Below, piece by piece: positions 41,016 through 49,715 of a DNA stretch of 64,000 nucleotides. The notes under the pieces are model-generated. The model ran no database searches. It was not told where the DNA came from and worked only from the letters and a program-made list of their open reading frames with translations. Within the stretch, counting starts at the first letter, position 1; every line of letters begins with the position of its first letter. The position numbers and the translations under genes are program-made. Origin of the DNA: Actinoallomurus sp963736325 (GTDB taxonomy: Bacteria > Actinomycetota > Actinomycetes > Streptosporangiales > Streptosporangiaceae); assembly GCA_963736325.1 (NCBI GenBank), contig CAVTOG010000009.1, positions 1,178,001-1,242,000 of the forward strand, given 5' to 3'.

Positions 41016-42407
41016 TCAGCCGGTGATGCGGGCGAGCTTGCGGCCGACCTTCAGGTAGAGGTCGCCGCCCTCTGCGGTGACCTTGTCCTTGATGAGGGCG
41101 CCGAGGGCGACGCGGATGTCGTCGGGGCCGAGCGCGATCTGCTCCTGGCCGCCGCCGGACTCCACGACGAGGCGGAGGCCGTTCTGCTGGGCGACGCGGC
41201 GTACGTCGCCGTTGCTGGCGGCGAAACCGAGCGCCTTGACCGCCTCGACGACGGTCTGGCCCAGGTCGGAGACCGACGGCAGGTCCTCGACGTCGCCGAA
41301 GCTCCGCTTGGAGAAGTGGGCTATGAACCCCTCGCGGGCCTTCATCGCGGCGTCGACGCCGTGAACGGCCGCGGTGACCTCGCCGGCGAGGATCTTCTTG
41401 AGGTCCATCGGGTGCAGCGCGCCGGACTTCAGCCGCTCGGCGACGAGCGCCAGCTCCGTGTCGCTCCACTCGCTCAGCGCGCGGAAGTACGGCTCCACCA
41501 GGCGGTCCGGCACCGACATGATCTTGCCGTAGATCTCGGTCGACGAGGCGGACAGGGGAACGTAGTTGCCCTTCGACTTCGACATCTTCGCGCCGGTGCC
41601 GTCCGTGCCCTCGATCAGCGAGGTCGCGACGACCAGCTCGGGCGTCTGCCCGCAGACGTCCATCACCTTGCGGCACATCTGCATGTTCAGGAACTGGTCG
41701 ATGCCGCCGACCTCGAGGTCGCAGTTGATCTCGACGGAGTCGAGGGCCATGACCACGGAGTAGAGCAGCTCGGCGAGGGAGAGCCCGGCGCCCGCGTCGA
41801 GCCGTTTGCGGAAGTCCTCGCGCTGCAGGGACATCGAGACCGGGATCTGGGCGGTCAGCTCGATCAGCCGGGGGAGCGTGATGTCGCGCAGCCAGTCGCC
41901 GTTGCGGCGGAACTGGGCGCGCTCGAAGTCGAAGAACGGCGTGACCTGGTCGCGGTAGGTCGTGAGGTTGCGCGAGATGTCCTCGTCGGTCAGCGCCGGG
42001 CGCTCGTCCGACCGGCCCGACGGGTCGCCGATCTTGGCGGTGACGTCGCCGACGATGAACACCACCTGGTGACCCATGCGCTGGAAGCGGCTCAAGATGA
42101 GCATCGGCACGGCGTGGCCCAGGTGAACCTCGGCGCCGGTCGGGTCGATCCCGAACTTCGCGATGAACGGACGGCCCTTCTCCGCCGCCCCGGTGATCCG
42201 CTCGGCCAGTTTGTCCGCCGAGGGCTGCAACTGCTGGGACCGGCCGTCGATCAGCGCGGCCTGCTCGGCCGTGGAGAGGTCGGACAGGTCGAGCGAGCGG
42301 CGCCGGGTCGTGACGTCCAGGAGCTCGCGAACGCTCGCGTCGAGCGCGAGATCCGCGCCGGTGAGCAGCGTGACGCCGCGATCAATGGACTCACTCAACC
42401 GGGTCAT
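41016..42407 (-). CDS. tyrS: Tyrosyl-tRNA synthetase
   Basis: 463-residue class I synthetase charging tRNA-Tyr. The HIGH-type motif is HLGH in FGIDPTGAEVHLGHAVP and the KMSKS motif is in GAKMSKSKGNYVPL. IGDVTAKIGDPSGR is of the TyrZ (TyrRS type 2) spelling. A C-terminal S4-like RNA-binding segment (VALGALIKDKVTAEGGDLYL) closes the protein. ATG 42407 has GGAGA seven bases upstream; an in-frame extension to 42521 is not conserved. It is monocistronic with its own terminator. Whether another tyrS exists in the genome cannot be seen. Confidence 0.95.
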   Translation of the reverse strand: MTRLSESIDRGVTLLTGADLALDASVRELLDVTTRRRSLDLSDLSTAEQAALIDGRSQQLQPSADKLAERITGAAEKGRPFIAKFGIDPTGAEVHLGHAVPMLILSRFQRMGHQVVFIVGDVTAKIGDPSGRSDERPALTDEDISRNLTTYRDQVTPFFDFERAQFRRNGDWLRDITLPRLIELTAQIPVSMSLQREDFRKRLDAGAGLSLAELLYSVVMALDSVEINCDLEVGGIDQFLNMQMCRKVMDVCGQTPELVVATSLIEGTDGTGAKMSKSKGNYVPLSASSTEIYGKIMSVPDRLVEPYFRALSEWSDTELALVAERLKSGALHPMDLKKILAGEVTAAVHGVDAAMKAREGFIAHFSKRSFGDVEDLPSVSDLGQTVVEAVKALGFAASNGDVRRVAQQNGLRLVVESGGGQEQIALGPDDIRVALGALIKDKVTAEGGDLYLKVGRKLARITG

Positions 42408-42547
42408 CACAGGTCTCCGTACGTTTAGAGGTGACGGCGCCAGCGTAGTGGAACGACCGGGCCGAATCGGAATCAGAAACCGGGCGTGATCGATCTCCCG
42501 GATCGAGGGTAGAAGCATCAACCTGCTGCCGTTCGACGGGAGGCGAC

Positions 42548-43372
42548 GTGGAACATCCCAAGACCGCGTTCGTACTGGGTGGAGGGGGGCTGCTGGGCGC
42601 CTGCGAGGTCGGGATGCTCCGAGCCCTCAAGGAGGCGGGCATCCGCCCTGACCTTGTCGTCGGCACGTCGGTGGGCGCGTTCAACGGCGCGTTCGTCGCC
42701 GCCGACCCGGAGGCCGCCGTCGACCGGCTGACCGAGGCGTGGCACGGCGGGGGCGCGGGCTCGGTGTTCGGCGGGTCCTTCCTCGCCCGGATGTCGACGC
42801 TCGTACGCTCCGGCACGCACCTGCACTCCACGGGTCTGCTGTCCGAGGCGCTGGACATGCTCCTGCCCGTGAAGCTGATCGAGGAGCTGGAGGTGCCGTT
42901 CCACTGTGTGGCCGCCAACATCGAACGGGCCCAGGCCCGGTGGTTCACCTACGGCTCGATCACGGACGCCGTCCTGGCGTCCTGCGCCGTCCCCGGCATC
43001 CTGCCGCCGGTCCGCATCGGCGACGAGCACTTCTACGACGGCGGGCTCGTGCACAGCATCCCGGTCGGCCGCGCGGTGCGCGAAGGGGCACGGACCATCT
43101 ATGTGCTGCAGGTCGGCCGCGTCGAGACGCCGCTCACGGCTCCGCGCCGGCCCTGGCAGGTCGGGCTGGTGGCCTTCGAGATCGCGCGCAGGTACCGGTT
43201 CGCCGAGGAGATGGCCGAACTCCCCGAGAACGTGAGCGTCCATGTGCTGCCACCCGGGGGAAACGGGCAGGGCACCGGCCTGGCACAGTTGCGGTATCGC
43301 GACGCGTCGCGTGTCAAGGCCAACATCGAAAGGGCCTACGCGGCGAGCAGCGCCTACCTCGACGGCGACTGA
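42548..43372 (+). CDS. Patatin-like phospholipase
   Basis: 274-residue lipid acyl hydrolase. Oxyanion motif GGGGLLGACEVG, nucleophile GTSVG with Ser41 and catalytic Asp164 in FYDGG form the Ser-Asp dyad. The GTG start at 42548 is preceded by GGGAGG. Length is normal for bacterial single-domain patatins. It is followed after 19 bases by an acyltransferase gene, so the two may remodel phospholipids together. Cytoplasmic or membrane-associated; no signal peptide. Confidence 0.92.
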   Translation: MEHPKTAFVLGGGGLLGACEVGMLRALKEAGIRPDLVVGTSVGAFNGAFVAADPEAAVDRLTEAWHGGGAGSVFGGSFLARMSTLVRSGTHLHSTGLLSEALDMLLPVKLIEELEVPFHCVAANIERAQARWFTYGSITDAVLASCAVPGILPPVRIGDEHFYDGGLVHSIPVGRAVREGARTIYVLQVGRVETPLTAPRRPWQVGLVAFEIARRYRFAEEMAELPENVSVHVLPPGGNGQGTGLAQLRYRDASRVKANIERAYAASSAYLDGD

Positions 43373-43391
43373 TCTCCTGGAAGGCGGTCCA

Positions 43392-44378
43392 ATGGTCCCG
43401 CCGCGTTTCGTCAGACGGCTCGTCTTCGCCCCGCTGCTGGTCGCGATCGCGATCGCGATGGCCGTGGCGACCCCTCTGCTGCTCCTCCTCGGGCTGATCC
43501 TTTCGCGTGGCCGCCGCCGCTTCCTGCGCGTCGCCGCGGTCGCGGTGTCCTGGTTCGCGCTGGAGTCCGTCGCCCTGTTCGCCTCCCTCGCCCTGTGGAT
43601 CACGAGCGGGTTCGGCGGGCTCTCGAGGAAGGCCTCGTACGAGGAGCGCAACTACGCGCTCTGCGGCTGGTTCCTCGCCCACATGTACGGCGTCGCGTCG
43701 CGGACGCTCGGCCTCGTTGTGGAGATCCAGGAGCCCCTGAACGCGTCGACGGACCGCCCGGTGATCGTGCTGAGCCGGCACGCCGGACCCGGCGACTCGT
43801 TCCTGATCGTCCACTTCCTCCTCAACGTGTACGAGCGGCGGCCCCGCATCGTGCTGAAGGCGGCCCTGCAGTTCGACCCGGGCCTGGACGTGCTGCTCAA
43901 CCGGCTGCCCAACGCCTTCGTGCCCGGCGGCTCCGCGCCGCGGGGGCAGACCGTCACCGAGATCGGCCGGCTCGCCGCCGGGCTCGACGCGCGTGGAGCG
44001 ATGCTGATCTTCCCCGAGGGCGCCAACTTCACCCTCCGCCGCCGGATGCGGGCGATCCGCCGGCTGCGCCGCCGTGGCCACCAGGAAAAGGCGGCGCGCG
44101 CCGTGAGGATGCGGAACGTCATGGCGCCGCACACGGCCGGTACTCTCGCGGCCATCGAGGCCGCGCCCGGCGCCGACGTCGTCTTCGTCGCCCACACGGG
44201 CGTCGACGACCTGTTGTCCGTCGGAGACGTCTGGCGCCGGATCCCCATGGAGCAGTCGGTACGCGCGCGGTGGTGGCGCGTGCCGCACGAGGAGATCCCG
44301 CGCGATCACGGCGAACGCTGGCTCTACGACTGGTGGGAGCGGATCGACGCCTGGATCGCGGAGAACCGCCCCGAGTAG
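43392..44378 (+). CDS. PlsC-family acyltransferase
   Basis: 328-residue membrane enzyme. Two N-terminal hydrophobic helices (about 10-36 and 44-70) precede the acyltransferase domain with HxxxxD in LSRHAGPGDSF, the glycerol-phosphate motif LIFPEGANF and VFVAHTGVDDL. It resembles 1-acyl-sn-glycerol-3-phosphate acyltransferases. ATG 43392 follows GGAAGGCGG; upstream in-frame extension would overlap the patatin gene. Co-transcribed with the patatin gene. Exact acceptor is not known. Confidence 0.88.
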   Translation: MVPPRFVRRLVFAPLLVAIAIAMAVATPLLLLLGLILSRGRRRFLRVAAVAVSWFALESVALFASLALWITSGFGGLSRKASYEERNYALCGWFLAHMYGVASRTLGLVVEIQEPLNASTDRPVIVLSRHAGPGDSFLIVHFLLNVYERRPRIVLKAALQFDPGLDVLLNRLPNAFVPGGSAPRGQTVTEIGRLAAGLDARGAMLIFPEGANFTLRRRMRAIRRLRRRGHQEKAARAVRMRNVMAPHTAGTLAAIEAAPGADVVFVAHTGVDDLLSVGDVWRRIPMEQSVRARWWRVPHEEIPRDHGERWLYDWWERIDAWIAENRPE

Positions 44379-44384
44379 CCGCCG

Positions 44385-45605
44385 TCAGCGCACACCGCTC
44401 TCCGCCGAGAGCGCGCCGGAGCGTACGCCCCGGTAGGCCGTTGTCAACACCGCCAGGAAGAGAAGCCAGAGCGACGAGATCAGCACCATCGTCCGCGGGC
44501 CGACGGACGCCAGCAGCATGCCGCCGAAGATGGTGCCCAGGGAAAGGGCGCCGACCGTCAGGGTGGAGGTCGCGCTGATGACGCGCCCGCGCAGCTCGTC
44601 GGGGGTGGCCGACAGCCGGTACGTCGTCATCGCGAGGGAGAACACCGGGCCGATGACCGACTCGGCCGCGGCGACGACGCTCAGCGACAGCGGGCCGGGC
44701 GCGAACGCGTACAGCGGGAAGACCGCCGCCTCCACCCACAGCATCGCGGCGGCGATCCGGCCGGGCGGAAAACGTTCCGAGACACGTGCCGCCACCAGTG
44801 CCCCCGCGATCGCGCCGACGGCGGCCCCGCTGAAGATCACCCCGATCCACGGCGGCGTCGCGCCGACCCGCTTGGCGAGGACGACGATGACGAGGAAGCC
44901 CGCGCCGTACCGCAGGTTGTCCGCCGCCTGGACACCGGTCAGGAAGCGCAGCGCGGGCCGTCGCCAGAGCCAGACGAGACCTTCGCGGATCTCGTTCGTC
45001 ATCCGCGCCGGCGGGCCCTCGCGTCGCTCCTGGAACCGGACGCGCATGAGACGCAGCGTCGCCGCGGACACCACGAACGACGCCGCGTTCACCGCGAACG
45101 GCACCGTGCGCCCGATGCCGTACAACGCGCCCGCGAGCGAGGCGCCGAAGATCCGCACCGTGCCGAACGCCGACTGCGTGTACCCCAGCGCCCTGGGCAG
45201 CTGCTCCTCACCGACCACGTTGGGCATGGCCGCGGTGTTGGCCGTCTGGAAGAGCGTCAGGAGGATCCCCGTCAGCACCGTCACGACGTAGATCTGGACG
45301 AGCGTGAGCCGTCCGAGCCACAGCGCCGCCGGGATGCTCACGGTGAGCAGACCGCGCCCGACCTCGCACCAGATCATGGTCGTCCGGCGGTCCCACCGGT
45401 CGACGAGCACGCCGGCGACCAAGCCGAACAGCAGAAACGAGACGGTGTGCAGGCCCAGCACCAGGCCGGCCTGCGCCGTCGACCCGGAGACGACGAGGAC
45501 GAGCAGCGGCAGCGCCAGGTTCTGCACCTGGTCGCCGACGTAGGACACCACCTGCCCGCTGATCAGGAGCAGGAAGTCGGGGTTGCGCCAGACGCCCCTC
45601 CTCAC
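44385..45605 (-). CDS. MFS transporter
   Basis: 406-residue membrane transporter with twelve predicted helices, of the EntS/MFS_3 group (enterobactin-exporter-like). Seen: NPDFLLLISGQVVSYVGDQV, the loop DRWDRRTTMIW between helices 2 and 3, and TPDELRGRVIS, equivalent to the second A-like motif. GTG 45605 overlaps the stop of the SRPBCC gene as GTGA. The long in-frame extension upstream is within the SRPBCC gene and is rejected. Third gene of the ArsR operon; likely exports a toxic or signalling compound sensed by the ArsR protein. Confidence 0.9.
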   Translation of the reverse strand: MRRGVWRNPDFLLLISGQVVSYVGDQVQNLALPLLVLVVSGSTAQAGLVLGLHTVSFLLFGLVAGVLVDRWDRRTTMIWCEVGRGLLTVSIPAALWLGRLTLVQIYVVTVLTGILLTLFQTANTAAMPNVVGEEQLPRALGYTQSAFGTVRIFGASLAGALYGIGRTVPFAVNAASFVVSAATLRLMRVRFQERREGPPARMTNEIREGLVWLWRRPALRFLTGVQAADNLRYGAGFLVIVVLAKRVGATPPWIGVIFSGAAVGAIAGALVAARVSERFPPGRIAAAMLWVEAAVFPLYAFAPGPLSLSVVAAAESVIGPVFSLAMTTYRLSATPDELRGRVISATSTLTVGALSLGTIFGGMLLASVGPRTMVLISSLWLLFLAVLTTAYRGVRSGALSAESGVR

Positions 45606-46051
45606 GCGGCCTGCGGTTCGATCACCGCGCTGATGGACGCGCAGACCTGCTTCCAGCCGCCGCCCATGAAGCGCCGTGCGGCCACCTGGTACGCGTCGTC
45701 CGGATCGAAGCCGTCGTGGAGAAGGAACAGGCGGGTGCCGGTGCCCTCGGGTTCGAGAGTGAACGTGACGGTGGAGTCGAGCGCGCTCTCGTCCTCCGGC
45801 GCGGCGCACCAGCCGATCCTGAGCATCTTCTCGGTCTCGAAGGCGAGCACCTCGCTGTGCCCGACGCCGCCGAACCCGGCTTCCGGGATCGGCCGCCCCT
45901 GGAACGTGAAGGTGTGGCCGACCTCCAGCTTGAAGTCGTTGGGCATGAGCCAGCGGGCCATCAGCTCGGAGTCGGTCAGCGCCTTCCACACCTTGGCGGG
46001 CGGGTGCGGCAGGAACGCGTCGACACGGATGGTCCGCAGGTCGTCGGTCAC
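45602..46051 (-). CDS. SRPBCC (AHSA1) family protein
   Basis: 149-residue START/Bet v1-like protein of the AHSA1 group. RIRVDAFLPHPPAKVWKALT-type text is seen as VDAFLPHPPAKVWKALTD, then MPNDFKLEVGHTFTF and GGWKQVCASISAV. Such domains bind hydrophobic ligands. The start overlaps the ArsR stop as GTGA and its stop overlaps the MFS start, so all three are coupled. ArsR-SRPBCC pairs are common in actinomycetes; function is uncertain. Confidence 0.9.
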   Translation of the reverse strand: MTDDLRTIRVDAFLPHPPAKVWKALTDSELMARWLMPNDFKLEVGHTFTFQGRPIPEAGFGGVGHSEVLAFETEKMLRIGWCAAPEDESALDSTVTFTLEPEGTGTRLFLLHDGFDPDDAYQVAARRFMGGGWKQVCASISAVIEPQAA

Positions 46052-46374
46052 AGGTCCCCCTCGTTGAGTACGTCATTGAGCGCGGCGAGATGGCCGCGCC
46101 AGAACCGTTCGTACGGGTGCAGCCAGTCCTGGAGGTCCACGAGCGGCTGCCCTTCCAGCCGGTAGTGGCGCTCACGGCCGGACCGGCGCTCGCTGACGAG
46201 CCCGGCGTCGCGCAGCACCCGTAGGTGCTCCGACACGCTCGGGCGCCGCATGTCGAAGTGCGACGCCAGGTCGCCCACGGTGCTGGGGCCGTCCAGGAGC
46301 AGGTGCAGCAGGTCGCGCCGTACGGGGCTGGCCAGCGCCGCGAAGACGGCGTCGTCGGTGTTCGTCCGGTCCAC
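46048..46374 (-). CDS. ArsR-family transcriptional regulator
   Basis: 108-residue winged-helix repressor. DDAVFAALASPVRRDLLHLL, the helix-turn-helix RRPSVSEHLRVLRDAGLV and the wing RSGRERHYRL are typical of the ArsR group paired with AHSA1 proteins; no metal-binding Cys box is present. GTG 46374 is chosen, because the TTG 46410 alternative coincides with a TTGACG -35 element. The predicted transcript starts at or next to the GTG, so translation may be leaderless. Confidence 0.9.
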   Translation of the reverse strand: MDRTNTDDAVFAALASPVRRDLLHLLLDGPSTVGDLASHFDMRRPSVSEHLRVLRDAGLVSERRSGRERHYRLEGQPLVDLQDWLHPYERFWRGHLAALNDVLNEGDL

Positions 46375-46380
46375 GCGATG

Positions 46381-46427
46381 AATATAGGTAGGAAACTTCC
46401 TACACGTCAAGCGTAGGAAGACTCCTA
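46381..46427 (-). promoter_or_regulatory. ArsR promoter with two tandem palindromic operators
   Basis: Minus strand: -35 TTGACG (46410-46405), 18-base spacer, -10 TATATT (46386-46381), GTG start at 46374. A 16-bp palindrome GTAGGAAACTTCCTAC (46388-46403) fills the spacer. A second, TAGGAAGACTCCTA (46414-46427), lies upstream of the -35. Their centres are 25 bp apart. Binding would block RNA polymerase. Confidence 0.7.
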
Positions 46428-46494
46428 TGTATTCGGTCCTGCCCGGTTCGCCGATCTGGACATCTGGGGGCGAGGTCGGTCAAATGTGGGTGTG

Positions 46495-47487
46495 ATGACT
46501 CGCTTCAGGTTGTTCATGGCCGTTCTCGGCGTCCTCGTGGTGGTTCCCCCGGTCGGCGCCGCCGTCCCGGACACCGCGTACGTCGACGTCGCGGTGGCCA
46601 CGGCGTGGGTCGCACCGGGGGTCGACCGGTCCGTGGACGCGCCCGCGGTCGGGAACCCCGTCGACATCCGCGCGTGGACCGCGGCCATGACGCTGAAGCA
46701 GCGCACCGAGCTGGTCGGCAGGCTGGAGACCGAGGCGCTCTACGGCACCCCGGTGCGGATCCTGGGGCGCGAGGGCGACTGGGTGCACGTCGCAGTCGAA
46801 GGCCAGCCGACGCCGCGCGAGCCGCTCGGCTACCCGGGCTGGATTCCCGCCCGGCAGCTGTCGAGCGCCCCGGCGTTCGGCGCCCTGCGGAAGGCCCGGC
46901 CGGTCGCCCTGGTGAAGGCCGCCACCACCTGGCTGTCCACCGACCCGGCCGGACGGCACCGCGAGATGGAGGTCTCGGCCGACACCCGCCTGCCCGTCCT
47001 GGCGCGGACCGGCGCGGCGGTGCTGGTGGCGACCCCGGACCGCGGTGGCCGTTGGCTACCGGCCCGCGACGTCGGGGTCCTCACGAGCCCGGCCCCCCGG
47101 CCCGCGGGCGCCGACCTGGTCCGCACCGCGAAGATGTTCGCCGGCCTGCACTACCTGTGGGCCGGCACGTCGGCGTTCGGCTTCGACTGCTCCGGCTTCA
47201 CCCACACCGTCTACGACCTGAACGGCATCACGATCCCGCGCGACTCCGGCGCCCAGAAGGACGCGGGCCGTCCCGTCGCCAAGGACCACCTGAAGCCCGG
47301 CGACCTCATCTTCTACGCGTACGACCACGGCACCGGCTCGATCCACCACGTCGGCATGTACATCGGCGGCGGGTACGAGATCGACGCCCCCGCCAACACC
47401 GCGACCGTGGAGAGCCCGCTGGAGATCGTCCAGGTCGACCGGCACCGCTACGCCGACCAGTACGCCGGAGCGGTCCGCTACCTGTAG
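46495..47487 (+). CDS. Secreted NlpC/P60 peptidoglycan endopeptidase with SH3 domains
   Basis: 330-residue exported enzyme. A signal peptide (RLFMAVLGVLVVVPPVGA) is followed by two SH3-like segments (ALYGTPVRILGREGDWVHV, DTRLPVLARTGAAVLVA), then the NlpC/P60 domain from about 205: AGTSAFGFDCSGF with Cys232 and HHVGMYIGGG with His285. It cuts D-Glu-diaminopimelate cross-links in peptidoglycan. ATG 46495 is preferred to GTG 46486. The 3' end overlaps the convergent CDP-alcohol transferase gene by 10 bases. Confidence 0.92.
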   Translation: MTRFRLFMAVLGVLVVVPPVGAAVPDTAYVDVAVATAWVAPGVDRSVDAPAVGNPVDIRAWTAAMTLKQRTELVGRLETEALYGTPVRILGREGDWVHVAVEGQPTPREPLGYPGWIPARQLSSAPAFGALRKARPVALVKAATTWLSTDPAGRHREMEVSADTRLPVLARTGAAVLVATPDRGGRWLPARDVGVLTSPAPRPAGADLVRTAKMFAGLHYLWAGTSAFGFDCSGFTHTVYDLNGITIPRDSGAQKDAGRPVAKDHLKPGDLIFYAYDHGTGSIHHVGMYIGGGYEIDAPANTATVESPLEIVQVDRHRYADQYAGAVRYL

Positions 47488-48236
47488 AGGCACACGCCTC
47501 GCCTCGCGTGGAGCCAGACGACGTCGCGGCCGAACGACCAGGTGAGCGAGGCCAGGGCCAGACCGGTCACTCCCACCGCTGCCGTGGCGGGCAGGACGCA
47601 GGCGGCGGTCAGGGCGATGCCCTGGACCGCGGCGACGGTCTTGCGGCTCATGGACGGCGGCAGGGGTGCGTTCAGCCACGGCAGCGCGCGGCCGGCCACG
47701 ACGAAGACGTACCGCATGGCGCCGATCGCCAGCACCCACGCGCCGAGCCGCTCGGCGACCAGAACGCTGAGCACGAGGATCAGGAACGCGTCGACCTCCA
47801 TGTCGAACCGCGCGCCCAGCGGCGACGCGGTCCCGGTGCGCCGGGCGATGCGGCCGTCGACGGCGTCCAGGGACAGCGCGACCGTGGTGACGGTGACCAG
47901 TAGGACGACCGGTGGGTGTGTGGTGTCCGCGACGAGCGCGGTCACGCATCCGGCGAGCGTCGCCCTGGTCAGGGTGACGTGGTCGGCAGGGCCGAGCGAG
48001 GTGCCGCGGCGGCGCAGCGCCAGCGTGAGGGTCGTGGCGAGGACCAGGGTGTACGCGACTCCGGCGGCCCAGCCGACGGGGCCGAGACCGGTGGTGACGG
48101 TGAGCAGGGACAGCAGGACCAGTTGCCCGGCCGCTCCGGCCGCCGGTACCACCGGAAACCGGCGTGGTGCGGGCAGGTCACGGGGAGGCCGGTCGAAGGT
48201 GGGTCTGGTCAGGTACAACGTGTCTCTCATCGCCAT
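47478..48236 (-). CDS. CDP-alcohol phosphatidyltransferase
   Basis: 252-residue integral membrane enzyme transferring a phospho-lipid or phospho-alcohol group from a CDP-linked donor. The signature D-x2-D-G-x2-A-R-x8-G-x3-D-x3-D is complete in DAVDGRIARR followed by LGARFDMEVD. Six hydrophobic segments surround it. ATG 48236 has GGGAGGG close upstream; an extension to 48269 would cross the shared promoter. It diverges from the dehydrogenase that begins the pterin/pyrimidine cluster, sharing an 84-bp control region, so it may supply a lipid acceptor for that pathway. Confidence 0.88.
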   Translation of the reverse strand: MAMRDTLYLTRPTFDRPPRDLPAPRRFPVVPAAGAAGQLVLLSLLTVTTGLGPVGWAAGVAYTLVLATTLTLALRRRGTSLGPADHVTLTRATLAGCVTALVADTTHPPVVLLVTVTTVALSLDAVDGRIARRTGTASPLGARFDMEVDAFLILVLSVLVAERLGAWVLAIGAMRYVFVVAGRALPWLNAPLPPSMSRKTVAAVQGIALTAACVLPATAAVGVTGLALASLTWSFGRDVVWLHARRGVCLYR

Positions 48237-48265
48237 TTCACCCTCCCAAAGGGAGTTTTGCCTGG

Positions 48266-48287
48266 TCACCGATTAATGTTTCGGTGA
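48266..48287. promoter_or_regulatory. Inverted repeat in divergent promoter
   Basis: Perfect 7-bp arms TCACCGA (48266-48272) and TCGGTGA (48281-48287) around eight A/T-rich bases, in the short gap between the CDP-alcohol transferase and dehydrogenase genes. It is a candidate common operator for the cluster. Confidence 0.5.
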
Positions 48288-48320
48288 ACATCCGGACTCG
48301 CCCCACTGGAGGAGTCGCCG

Positions 48321-49301
48321 ATGGAACGCACGGATCATGCCTTTTGGTTCAATCCGCCGGGCAAAGGAGTGATCCGGCCCGTCGAGCTCCCGCCGCCCGG
48401 TCACGACGAGGTACTGGTCCGCACGCTCTTCTCCGGAGTGAGCCGGGGAACCGAGGCGCTCGTCTTCCGCGGCGGCGTCCCGGTGAGCCAGTACGAGGCG
48501 ATGCGCGCCCCGTTCCAGGAGGGTGACTTCCCCGGCCCGGTCAAGTACGGCTACCTCAATGTCGGCGTGGTCGAGGATGGCCCGGCCGCCCTCCGCGGCC
48601 GCACGGTGTTCTGCCTCTTCCCGCACCAGACCCGGTACGTCGTGCCCGCCACCGCCGTGACGGTCGTGCCGGAGAACGTGCCCGCCGGGCGCGCCGTACT
48701 CGCCGGGACGGTGGAGACCGCGGTCAACGCGGTGTGGGACGCCGCCCCGCTGCTCGGTGACCGGATCGCGGTGGTCGGAGCCGGAATGGTGGGGTGCTGC
48801 GTCGCCAAGGTGCTGGCCGGGTTCCCCGCGGTGCGTGTGCAGCTGGTCGACTCGAACCCGGCGCGCGCCGAGGTCGCCGCGGCTCTCGGCGTCGGCTTCG
48901 CCACCCCCGAACAGGCCGCCGGAGAGTGCGATCTGGTGGTGCACACGAGCGCGACTGAGGCGGGATTGAACCGATCACTCGAACTGCTCGTGGTTGAGGG
49001 CATGGTGCTCGAACTGAGCTGGTATGGCGACCGGCGGGTGAGCCTCCCTCTCGGCGAGGCGTTCCACTCGCGCCGCCTCGTCGTGCGCAGCAGCCAGGTG
49101 GGGGCCGTCGCCCCCGCACGGCGCGGCCGGCGTGACTACGCCGACCGGCTCGGGCTGGCCCTCGAACTGCTCGCCGATCCGGCGTACGACGCGTTGATCA
49201 CGGGCGAGAGCCGGTTCGAGGAACTCCCCGAGGTGCTGCCCCGGCTCGCCGGTGGAGAGCTGCCCGCCCTGTGCCACCGGGTCGTGTACGGCCCCTCGTA
49301 A
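48321..49301 (+). CDS. Zinc-binding-type medium-chain dehydrogenase
   Basis: 326-residue MDR-superfamily oxidoreductase. The N-terminal GroES-like part shows TLFSGVSRGTEALVFRGGVP, as in BchC-like and sorbitol-dehydrogenase-like enzymes, but no clear catalytic-Zn Cys/His set. The NAD(P)-binding fold has VVGAGMVGCCVAKVLAG and LVDSNPARAEVAAALG. First gene of the plus-strand cluster, 15 bp before the PTPS-like gene. It may oxidise or reduce a side-chain ketone or alcohol of the pathway product, by analogy with side-chain reductases of pterin routes. Confidence 0.85.
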   Translation: MERTDHAFWFNPPGKGVIRPVELPPPGHDEVLVRTLFSGVSRGTEALVFRGGVPVSQYEAMRAPFQEGDFPGPVKYGYLNVGVVEDGPAALRGRTVFCLFPHQTRYVVPATAVTVVPENVPAGRAVLAGTVETAVNAVWDAAPLLGDRIAVVGAGMVGCCVAKVLAGFPAVRVQLVDSNPARAEVAAALGVGFATPEQAAGECDLVVHTSATEAGLNRSLELLVVEGMVLELSWYGDRRVSLPLGEAFHSRRLVVRSSQVGAVAPARRGRRDYADRLGLALELLADPAYDALITGESRFEELPEVLPRLAGGELPALCHRVVYGPS

Positions 49302-49316
49302 CCGTTGGAGAATGGA

Positions 49317-49715
49317 TTGTTCGGTCTGACCGTCCGCGACCACGTCATGGTCGCCCACAGCTTCCGCGGCGAGGTCTTCGGACCCGCGCAGCGGCTGCAC
49401 GGCGCGACGTTCGTGGTCGACGCGACGTTCCGCCGCGCCGAGCTGGACGCGGACAACATCGTCGTCGACATCGGGCTGGCAACGCGCGAGCTGCGGTCGG
49501 TGCTCGACGCCCTCAACTACCGCAACCTCGACGAGGATCCCGCGTTCGCGGGCGTCAACACCTCGACGGAGTTCCTGGCCAAGGTCGTCGCCGACCGGCT
49601 GGCCGAGAGAGTGCACGCGGGCGGGCTCGGCGAGGGCGCACGCGGCCTCGACGCGATCGAGGTCGTCTTGCGCGAGTCCCACGTCGCCTGGGCGAGTTAC
49701 GAGCGACCGCTGTGA
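49317..49715 (+). CDS. 6-pyruvoyl/6-carboxy-tetrahydropterin synthase-like protein
   Basis: 132-residue PTPS/QueD superfamily enzyme. Zn-binding His residues sit in MVAHSFRGE and RLHGATFVVDATF; the dimer and catalytic text DIGLATRELRSVLDALNYRNL, NTSTEFLAKVVADRL and VVLRESHVAWASY (Glu for pterin binding) match. TTG 49317 is set by GGAG six bases upstream. Stop overlaps the next GTG. In 7-deazaguanine or biopterin routes it acts on dihydroneopterin triphosphate, but neither QueE nor GTP cyclohydrolase I is nearby, so the true substrate may differ. Confidence 0.85.
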   Translation: MFGLTVRDHVMVAHSFRGEVFGPAQRLHGATFVVDATFRRAELDADNIVVDIGLATRELRSVLDALNYRNLDEDPAFAGVNTSTEFLAKVVADRLAERVHAGGLGEGARGLDAIEVVLRESHVAWASYERPL

